This document shows, in pieces, positions 32,300-40,649 of a DNA stretch of 40,649 bases. The position numbers and the translations under genes were made by a program. This stretch comes from Trametes villosa (lineage: Eukaryota > Basidiomycota > Agaricomycetes > Polyporales > Polyporaceae), in the NCBI GenBank assembly GCA_002964805.2, contig PUDQ02000114.1:1-40649 (forward strand). The letters are read 5' to 3'. Numbering within the stretch: position 1 is the first letter of the stretch; every line of letters begins with the position of its first letter. The notes under the pieces are model-generated. The model did no database searches. It had not been told where the DNA came from and saw only the letters and a program-made list of their open reading frames with translations.

Positions 32300-33696
32300 A
32301 TGTCTGGACTGGACGGCACACCTGTTTCGGGAGGGGGCCCGGGCCCGGGCGCCTACCTACATAACATGGTCGTCCCGCTCGCGCAGGCTGCTCAGAGCTT
32401 CGCCCTTGTACGTTCCATGATGGAGAGCATCCCCGTCCCCATTTCGGGCCCGGGAGTCTTTGTCTATACGCCTAGCGAACATGGAATGTTGTTCCAGGTA
32501 CATGCAGGCCCATCCAACGCGCCCTCCGGTGCGAACGGACATACAGGCGAACAGAGAACGCAGGAATTCGTACGAGGTCTTCTGCGAAAGCTCGCAGACG
32601 AAAGGCATCGGTGAGCGCATTTGTCTTGTCTCTCATCTTGCGCAGCAGAGATTTGACAGGTTTCAAGCTTCAGGGTTCAGTACGACATCCCGCGCATCGA
32701 ACGAAAGTCTTGCAGCGTCAAGCTGCTGTCTGTTGCTTTCAAGCGACACGCTGCTTGCCGTACCGCCGTCAAGAAGAAACTCACGGCCGCTGCGACACGC
32801 GCTCGCAGACTGAACGCTGGCGTCGCTCTCAAAGAGCTCTTGAGCACGATGGGAGGAACTAGAGCCAAACTTGATCTGGAGCTTTCCGAGGTGCGTGCCC
32901 TGGACCTCCGCTGCTCTCGGAGGCGATGTTGAGACCTTCTCTGCAGGCGACAAAGATACTCGAGAAGTACTCTACTGATCTCTCTCAAGGCGTGCGGGAG
33001 AAGTTCGAAGTTCGGCTCGGTGCGATCCAATATGTCGTCGCCCATTGCACCGACGAGAGCGAGCAACTTTCCTCTCGTCTGGTCGCAGTTCGCAGCTGCA
33101 TCGAGGTCCTTACACTCCCTCCGGTACGCTAATGCTTCTTGCAACACGTACGGCCATCCATACTCATTCTATCGCGCGTCTCAGGGGGAGTTCCGGGCGC
33201 TGGTCGGGTCCCTCCCCGTCTACTCATCCCAGGGCCGTATAGGAGAGGCGGTCGAGTGCCTTCGTCAGGTATCGTCCGAATGCGACGCGGCTCGCGCTTC
33301 TGTCGACGCTCCAGGGGCCGACATTGCGACTATCGGCGAGCACTTGCAAGTCCAAGCCTCGCTGCAATCCGATGCCTTCGACTCGATACATGTAAGCTTA
33401 GCCTCTTCTATACCGCTATCCTGCTGATCAATCGGACAGACCGAGTTCCAAGCCGCGGAGAGCGCGCCCGCAACAGTACACGTCAAGGGCGACGTGTATC
33501 GTATCTCTGAGTTGGTGGATTCGCTTCCCACCTATGAGTCTGCTCAGAACGGCGCTCGTGGCGTACTCGAGGTGAATGTCATGCTCTTGTGTTCTTTCTG
33601 CATCCCGCTAACGAAGACGAGCAGAGACAGGACCAGGCGCTAGATGCCCTCAAGGAGCTATTCCACGATATATTCGCTGTGGTTTTGACTGACTGA
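32300..33696 (+). CDS. Helical protein with LPxY repeats, 373 aa (paralog 1 of 2)
   Basis: Model: exons 32300-32610, 32668-32890, 32947-33123, 33185-33391, 33440-33571, 33625-33696; frame exact. The acceptor of intron 1 (TTTCAAG, 32665-32667) was chosen as the one keeping the downstream frame. The N terminus is Gly/Pro-rich and the rest is predominantly alpha-helical, with basic helices in exon 2 (KKKLTAAATRARRL). A motif recurs: FRALVGSLPVYS in exon 4 and ISELVDSLPTYE in exon 5, each followed by a long helix with spaced Leu/Val, so the C-terminal half looks like an internal duplication. The gene at 36673-38075 has six exons and nearly the same length; its exons 3 and 5 are exactly equal in length (177 and 132 nt). 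I do not recognise the family. Coiled-coil assembly is a reasonable inference; localisation unknown. Confidence 0.8.
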
Positions 33697-34640
33697 AGGC
33701 CCTCGTCACCCTCTCCTTCCTCTCGTGTCGGTATTCCTGTCTATGTCCCGTTTACGCTATGATCGCCGACGTCGCCTCGCCCTATATGTTGCCTGTATGA
33801 GTACTTGCGTCCTTGTCCTTGTCCCTGTCCACGTCCATGTAGAAAAAGCCAAACATCCGTCTCGATACACTTTCGCAGTGGTTCTCGCGCATTTACGCAG
33901 CACTCGACGATCGCCATAGCTGGTGCCGGGGGAGACTTGAAGCTCGAAGCTCTGAAGCCCGACCCGCCGCGCGACGCACGTGCAGAAGTCCGCTGTGACT
34001 CGTAGCGCCCGACAGTTCGCAGTCCCAGCGCGCTCGAAATTCGCCATCTCTGCTACAGACCGCCTCCCACCCATAGCCATGGGGTCCTGTAAGCCCTGGC
34101 CACCCCGACTGACAACCGCAGTGCTAGGCAATGATACGTCGGGATGCACTTGATATGACGTCCACCAGCTGTGTCTTCCACCCCGCCGACAGCCGTCGCC
34201 TTTCTCGTGTCCGTCTCGCTCCACCCCATCTGCGCTTGCGATAACCTGTCTTACCAGCCGATTCTCGTCACGTCGACGTCCGCTCTAGCCGAGGTGGGTA
34301 GGAAAGTGTACGAGGCGGAATGCTAGGGATGGCGGGGATGGCCAAACTCGGTAAGCAACGCGAATTTCCAGAGAGTCGCCCGTAATGCTCACCGGTGACC
34401 GGCAGCCCTCAGATTCACCTCCCTAGAGCACCAATCTTAGGTCGGGTTGATGGATTCGCGCGATCTACGACATCCTACCGCAAAGGTCATAAACGGCATT
34501 GCACCTTCGCTGATCAAACTCTCGAGTTTGACACAAAGCCCTTCTCGCTTCGGAGTTCGTACAAACTCCTTTACCGCCGCACAGTCGTATGCGCCGATTT
34601 TCTCTGGTGCGTGAATATTGACTCTAATGCTTTAAGGCTC
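33697..34640. other. Intergenic stretch, no gene
   Basis: About 950 bp. It contains a degenerate hexamer-like run of GTCCNT units at 33809-33840. No exon chain is supported on either strand. Confidence 0.4.
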
Positions 34641-34641
34641 G

Positions 34642-35999
34642 TTGTTTATGGGCAATGGCCAACAGCATGCCCGCAGCCTATCAGCCCATAGCCTACAGCA
34701 AGCTATCCCTTCGACGATGTGGCCGTTGAGAAGAATCCCGCACTGTAGTCCAGCAACTTCCGGGTTCCCGGATGGACTGCCTATCGGAATCAGCGCGCCG
34801 GAGAGCGATACGCCGCTGCCGCTTCGTCCCGAGATTCTTCGGTTCCCCCCATATCGCCGACGGCGACTGCGTCGCTGTCGTGGTGTCCTCTCGCGAGTGC
34901 TCTAGTGGTGAGTCCCATACGTCGACGCCAGCCCCACGGGTATTCACCTCTGGGCACGCAGGCCGGGTGCGCTCGCTCTTGCCTCGATGCGACCTTCAGA
35001 AGCGTGCGGTAAACAGCGCAACTCGGGGAGCGACGGGCTGGACGACACGATGGTATCAGCCAACGTAAGCGTAGTTTCCACTCAACCGAGCGCTGTGACA
35101 CTCACGTCTGGACGATAAGACTGAGTCAAGGGCGTAGGCGTATACACCTCACCTGACTCTAGCGGCGGCGATTGGGATTGGCTTCTGACTGTACAAGTCA
35201 GCCTTTAGGATGGGATGGCAAGGTACGCGCTGTCCCGCCTATGTGCATAGGAAGAGACTGATTGAACATTTGTTGCACCGTTTGTAGGACGACATGATCA
35301 GGGGTCCGTCATACGCCTTAGCGTCGCGCAGCACGCCCCCTCGTTCAATTGTGCGACCCCCGCCGGAGGTCCAATCGAGGGTATGCGGGAGTCCGACATC
35401 AAGCGAGACGTCGAGGAGGGCCGAGGATAGACGTATGTGACGGCGAGGGAATGCGCCGGTAGCGCGTTTTATGCAGAAACGCGTGGTTGTACCCGGACTC
35501 TACCCGGACGCAATATCGGTGAGTGGGTCGCTGCCGACATCACCTACACATATGCGGGCGGCCTATTAAACAGGAAAGCAAGGAACAGATACGCAAGGAT
35601 ATGTGCACAAAACCCCCATGGCCAGCGGCGACAGATCTGCGCCGCAGCATACGCGGTCTCCCGGCGCTCGCCCTTCGTTACATGCAACAAGCTGACGGGC
35701 AAAAAGGCGCTCGGGCGCGCAAGGGCGGCATACACAACGCTGCCTTACCCGGTGTCGAGCAGGCAGAGTGTGTGCGCGGTTGGGACGAGCCCCGCGTGGA
35801 TGAAGGGCTATGCGCCGTAGACAGGGATGGGAGGCTGCCGTTGTCGGCGCATGGACAATATGTGGCGGCCGATGCGTGCGGACGCGTAGATGTCTCGTAT
35901 CAAGACATTCCACTACCCGTACGTTTCCCAGTCCAGAAATCCATGGGTATACACATTCTGAGGCCTCGAGCCTCTTATTCTCAGCTCGCCCGCTTGTAG
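34642..35999 (+). other. Unresolved coding-like block, possible decayed or unmodelled gene
   Basis: Several segments look exonic and are bounded by good splice signals: a donor GTGAGT after 34909, a GTAAGC near 35065, a GTACGC..CTGAT..TTTGTAG intron near 35224-35287, a GTATGT near 35433 and a GTGAGT..AACAG intron near 35519-35570. An open frame then runs 35571-35999 (starts ESKEQIRKDMCTKPPWPA). The phases do not chain into one protein in any combination I tried, and three frames overlap open at 35.5-35.8 kb. It may be a gene with undetected exons, a pseudogene, or chance openness in GC-rich DNA. Confidence 0.25.
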
Positions 36000-36672
36000 T
36001 GTCACATAGTGTAACACTCCTCGATAACGTCACGAAGGTCACGCCCAGCACGCCACTCACACACTCCGGAACCCTTGTCGCTACTGCCATATGTCCCTCT
36101 CACCGCGAGGTAATCCTGGCTGTCGAACGAAGCCTCAAGCCGAGACGAGAGCCTCCCCATCACGAAAGCACCACCTACTCGCGTGCGGCGCTCTTTGAAG
36201 CTAAGTATTGTCTCGAGGGTCATACGTCCTGGGATAACATTGACTTTTGGCTCGCTACTTTACACACGGGCGTTCAGCAATCGGTTCTACTCAGGTGCGG
36301 CGCATCTGGGGGTCTGGAGGGGCGGAGGGTCGAACCTAGAAGCTTGAGGACCAAAGGTCTGTGTGCTCAATGTTCTCTTCACGTTCGATCCTCATATCTG
36401 CCATTGTACCGAACAGCGTCGCCACCTTTCGCCATTCGCTATTCGCCATCTCGCTACTCACCTTTCTCGAAACGCGAAACCATGTATCCGTACCGGCAAA
36501 GGTCGATGTACTCGAACTCTGCCTACAAGTACGGTCCGTCTCGACGTTCCAGGCACCTTTCTCCCTCACGAGACGTTTCCTCTCTACTTCCTCTGTCACT
36601 AATCACATCTCCTCCACAAATATTCTCGTCTACAGCCGAGACAGAGCGATCCGCGCACCTATCCCCGCCAAG
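36000..36672. other. Intergenic stretch, likely promoter of the next gene
   Basis: About 670 bp. The segment 36370-36660 is rich in TCGCCA/TCTC motifs on the + strand and pyrimidine-rich just upstream of the start codon at 36673. Frames open here (for example one reading MYPYRQRSMYSNSAYKYG at 36482) do not link in phase to the next gene. Confidence 0.4.
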
Positions 36673-38075
36673 ATGCCGGCCACCCGTGACCAGAACGCCA
36701 TATCCGCAGGATCGCCGACGTCCCCGAGCCTCCCCACGCATTTGGCTCGCCAGGTGCCCTCGGACCGCCACGATTGCGTAGCCGTTGTGCCCTTGGATTG
36801 GCAAGGACCGCGTCGCGACAGCGTCGAGGTGCTTCACACCGCAATCCTCAACATCGACAATAGGATGACCGTGGAGCGAAACATGTTAGTATATGCACTT
36901 GTCAAGGAGCTCATAGGGTATTGATGGGGTGCCTACACTCAGCTTTCTCGAACGTTTTGGCATCAAACGGGAGGACGGCGACGAGAGCTGGCTCGGTCGT
37001 CTCACGACCAATATGCAGAGGGCGAACGACTATCACAGACGCCGGGTCTCTGAGGAACTGCGCGGACTAGCCCAGCGAGCTCGCGATCTGGACGTCTTCT
37101 GTACTCTCCGTCAAACCTTCTCCAGTGTCACCACGTCTGCCAACGACATACGGAACAAACTCTCTGGGGTACGCATAACCACTGAGATCTGCGGTATGTG
37201 GTAGTCTAATGCCGCCCTTCTAGATGGTTCAACTATACCAAAAGCACCGCTATCGCATTCCGAGGGCCCAACGCGAGCACCTCAGGCTGCAGTTCGACTA
37301 TGTTAGACATGTCATATCCGCCTGCGTCACCCGCGAGCGCGAAGCTCGATCCTCCGCGAGGAATATGCAGCCAAATCTTGCAGTTCTCATCCTTCCTCAG
37401 GTACGGTGCCCGCGATGATTGAATTGCTTCCGTAGGATTCGTACTGAGACGTATGCGCTTGCAGGTCGAGTTCGAAGCGTTCGTCGACTCACTTCCCCCC
37501 TACTCGACGAACACCGCTATCGAGAACCGACTGGTGGACCTTGTCAACGCCCTTCGTAAAACGGTCTCCGAGTGTTCGACCATACGTCGGACCGTGGCCG
37601 GTCGCCTCCTCCAGACTGCAAACGCCCAGCATCTCGATGAGCTCGCGACGGCACACGATACAGACGTGCTCACCGCGGATTACGCTGGTCTTCGGCGGAA
37701 GATGCAATCTCACGCCGCCTTGCAGTCGAATGTGCTGGCAGAAATCCAGGTTTGCGAGACATTCCTCAGATCCAGACGTGTATCTCATGCTCCTCTGTAG
37801 TTGGAACAGGACGCCGCATGTGGCCTTCCTCTCGTCTTGCGGACAGCGGCGGGCAATTTCCCCGTTGGCGACTTGATCGACGCGCTGCCGGCTTACAGTT
37901 TGCTCCAAGAAGAGCTGGGCACCATTCGCGCGGTAAGTCGTGATGACCCGAATTGCCTGTCCGCGCCTGACCAGCACATCAGCAGCAGCAGGAGCTCCGT
38001 GAATCTCTGGACCAAGCATCCCGCGAGCTCATCGATGCGGTCTGTCCGCTCCCCGCGGCTCAAATCTCGATCTGA
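36673..38075 (+). CDS. Helical protein with LPxY repeats, 374 aa (paralog 2 of 2)
   Basis: Model: exons 36673-36884, 36943-37168, 37224-37400, 37465-37749, 37801-37932, 37983-38075; frame exact. The last acceptor sits in an AGCAGCAGCAG run; alternative AGs there would change only the number of Gln residues. After a polar start the protein is helical, with basic/acidic heptads (RRRVSEELRGLAQRARDLDV). Exon 4 holds FEAFVDSLPPYS and exon 5 holds VGDLIDALPAYS, matching the two motifs of the gene at 32300-33696. Exon 3 aligns along its 59 codons with that gene's exon 3 without a gap, and both end in a VL-x-LP segment just before the intron. The two are clearly duplicates, strongly diverged in sequence. 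Family not recognised. Confidence 0.85.
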
Positions 38076-40649
38076 CGGTAGCCCTCTCGTATGTATGTTC
38101 GACCACGTCACAGTATGCTCTCGAATTCCCTGTATTATGTTTGGCCCAATCTCGCCTGCGCGAAGCGCACGTGCTTCCCCCGTCTTTGCGCGTGCGCCTC
38201 GCACGCAGGTGAACCTAGTGAGAGCGAGTCATAGCCCCTGCGTTGTGGGATGGACGACACCAATGAGCCTGCCCTCGGATCGGTTCGAGTGGTGTAAGGT
38301 ATGATGAAATGTACTAGGAAGGTCTGTCCTATGGATTCGCTCGAGGGCGGGCCGAGAGGGGCGATCTGCTGGCCTGCTACCAGTATCTCGTCCCCCGTTC
38401 CTCGTCTTGCCTTTCTCGTTTCCAGTTTGTTTCGCGGCTGCCTCTTCCCGCCCGCGTTCTTCGCCTACGGATAAGCCCTCTGCTTTTTGCTTAGCAGCGC
38501 TCACGACCCGTATCCCTGTCTTTCGCAGCGTTCTTTTCGCCTTCCGCGCGTCGCCTTCGCCTCGTATGCGCCAGGCGACCCACAAATACGTATAGGTCTC
38601 CTCTCCGCTATCGAACGTGCAGCCCTGTCCCCGACGTCCTACCCGCCTGCCAGTTGCAAACCGCCTCCCGCGCCTAGCCCTTCGTGGCGAAATGCCGACC
38701 TTTGCCCTTCTGTCTTTCGTCTCACTCTCGCTTCGCGCCTCTCTCATCCAGCCTTTCACGCCCCTCCATCGACCTTCCGCCTTTCACGCCCCTCCATCGA
38801 CCTTCCGCCTTTCACGCCGTTCCCCCGACCGTCGGCCTTTCACGCCGCTGCCGTAACCTTTCGCCTTCCACGTCACGCTCGCTCCCTTCCGCCCTTTGCG
38901 TCTCCCCCGTTTCTCCCCTCGCCCCGCTCCTTGGACCCTTTTCACAGCCCGCTGCTCGCTCCCTCGCGCCCACGCGCCCTCCCTCGCGCCTGATCGCCCG
39001 TTGCGCCCAACACGCCTTTCGCCTTCGGCCTTTCACGCCACGCTGTGCACTTACCGACTTTTGCGCCCCACGCCCCGCTTGGCAGCGCGCCCGTCTCGCG
39101 CTCCCGCAATCTCTCGGGTTCAACGGCCCCGCTATCTGGCTGTATCCCACGCCCACGCGTCTTGCCTCGCCCATGGCTGGTCTCGCCGCGCTTCTCGCGA
39201 CTATCGTCTTACACGCTGTGCGGATTCAGCGGGGATTCGCACCCATCGGCTGTAGGCTTTCCTATTACACCTGTTGTGTTTCGCGCTTCGCGCGTGGAAT
39301 ACTGCCCGGTGCCTATCACCTTGTCCCCGCGACGCCCGTGCCTCTTGTGTCTCGCCTTTGGTCAGTCACCCCTCGTCCCTCTCCCATCCACATCCACGAG
39401 TCAGGAACCCTACGGTTCCCCTTTCTGCTTTGGCCATTGTCGATACTGTTTCTGCTTTTGTTGTGCGAGTGGCGTGTACTTATCGGTTATGGGCTGTTAT
39501 TTGTGGTATGTAATAATTGTCTTACGCAGGGTAGTGGTCCAAATTGCCCGGTGTGTATATGCTCGAAATGCTGAGAAAGCGTGGTGCTGCTCGGCCGGGC
39601 AGTCCCCGCGGACATCGTAGCGGAGTCGGAGTCAGCACTCTGCATGAACGAAGTGTCAGCAATATGTATGGTTCAGGGCAGTCACGCGGCGGCGGAATTA
39701 TGTGGAATGGCTCCCCGCGAGCCTCATTTACAATGATTCGCCTCGTAACATAACAAAGTATGCGACACGGAGCTGTCACATTGGGACACTCCGACTCATA
39801 GCTGTCCTATCGTATATATTCACTCTTTGGGATCGGGATGAAGTCAGCAGCATCGGCAACCGGGACATCCTATCTGGAACAAAGCATGTCCCGCGCGGTA
39901 ACAATACATATGAGGTGCCCCGCACAATTTTTCATGAACCTACCATGTCCCGGGGGCACCGCTGGGAGAACTCATGGTGTGGCACATTGAGGTTAGGTCC
40001 GAGCGAGACATGCTTTGTGAACGCGAGCGGCGGATCGAGGAGACATAGCTGCGAGGTTTTGAATGATTCTGACTTTCCTGGGCCTGATCTCATTCAAGGC
40101 CTTTGTAAAGCACACGAGAAATAGGTACACTATGGTGAGGGAAGATGTTGTAATATATGAGACAGCTCGGTACATACGTCTTTCATCATGATTCGGACCA
40201 GGAGAAATATACTGTAACGGGAAACCATGAAGCGAACGAAAGCAGACCTTATGGAGAAGACGGAACGAGGGGAAATGAGAGTCGAGTGTACCTACTAAGT
40301 GTCGTAGAGAAGTCATGCGGAACTCAGAAATGATGGTGCTAGTATGGACTCGAACGAACCAGTAGGAAAACATACGAAACGAAGAGCGTGGCTCCACGAA
40401 GATCGCATAGCTTTGCCATATTAAGATTTCTTGCTATGCATTCATACCCAGATCAGCGCGGCATAGATTGAATGATATCAGCATGTAACGATCCTATGTA
40501 CTCACGAAGAACTCATCTTCGAACAGCGTAAATGTATTCAGTGCCCGAAAATTCTTAGTTCAGGCGGAGTTCATTCACTCTAGTTTCAGCATGGGTACAA
40601 AATGTTCGCGGGTGAATCATGCCTAAATGCCCACGGTGTATTTGGAGTT
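38076..40649. other. Non-coding stretch: pyrimidine-rich tract then AT-richer DNA
   Basis: From about 38380 to 39450 the + strand is strongly C/T-rich, and the open frames there (up to 296 codons) are low-complexity Pro/Ser/Arg translations with no splice structure. The 28-bp tandem repeat at 38751-38890 lies inside it. From about 39500 to the end, composition shifts towards A/T and only short frames occur. No RNA gene or transposon protein was seen. Confidence 0.45.
38751..38890. repeat. 28-bp tandem repeat, about 5 diverging copies
   Basis: Units start at 38751, 38779, 38807, 38835 and 38863. All begin GCCTTTCACG or a near variant (the last is GCCTTCCACG). The first two are identical over 28 bp and later ones decay in their second half. 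It sits in the pyrimidine-rich tract and is not part of a called gene. Confidence 0.85.

Noticed and set aside
35523..35999. 158-codon + frame as a complete gene
   Set aside because: Its first part lies in a likely intron, two other frames are open over the same span, and no phase-consistent upstream exon was found.
38487..39620. Long overlapping open frames in the pyrimidine-rich tract
   Set aside because: All three frames are open because stop codons are rare in C/T-rich DNA; translations are low-complexity Pro/Ser/Arg and cross a 28-bp repeat.

Overview
The window looks like nuclear DNA of a filamentous basidiomycete, most likely an Agaricomycete. Genes are broken into short exons by 40-77 nt introns with GTNNGT donors, CTRAY-type branch points and AG acceptors. 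Coding regions are GC-rich. A Tnp2/Plavaka-type (CACTA superfamily) transposase of the kind common in mushroom genomes is present. Most plain open frames run through introns, so I rebuilt genes exon by exon. A model was accepted when splice signals and reading frame closed exactly, and more strongly when a second gene in the window shared the structure. No rRNA, tRNA, CRISPR array or bacterial-type operon was seen.

Layout, left part (0-16.5 kb, mixed strands): a small 4-exon gene (139-821, +); an apparently intact nine-exon transposase (958-5419, -); a RING/coiled-coil gene (5835-6923, -); a 90-aa gene (8324-8714, -); a second copy of the first gene family (10175-10827, -); an unrecognised 166-aa gene (11539-12151, -); a second RING gene (12750-13382, +); a third RING gene (14363-15007, -); and a third, diverged copy of the first family (15810-16456, +). 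The small family, with a possible PH-like fold, and the RING family therefore each occur three times, with intron positions and phases kept among the copies.

Right part (17.7-38.1 kb, all on +): a WD40-type protein with a C-terminal membrane segment (17701-19618); three long low-complexity proteins (20163-22168, 22897-27833, 28608-31324); a doubtful broken gene (31700-32299); and a pair of helical paralogs of 373 and 374 aa, each with six exons (32300-33696 and 36673-38075), flanking an unresolved block. The last 2.5 kb is a pyrimidine-rich tract with a 28-bp tandem repeat, followed by AT-richer DNA with no gene seen.

Taken together the window reads as an accessory, duplication-rich region. 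Four gene families have two or three members here, and the 90-aa gene is a solo version of the C-terminal domain of the 1461-aa gene, with the same intron just before the shared segment. The RING proteins are probably ubiquitin ligases, the transposase mobilises DNA, and the WD40 protein is probably a membrane-anchored scaffold. The other functions are unknown.
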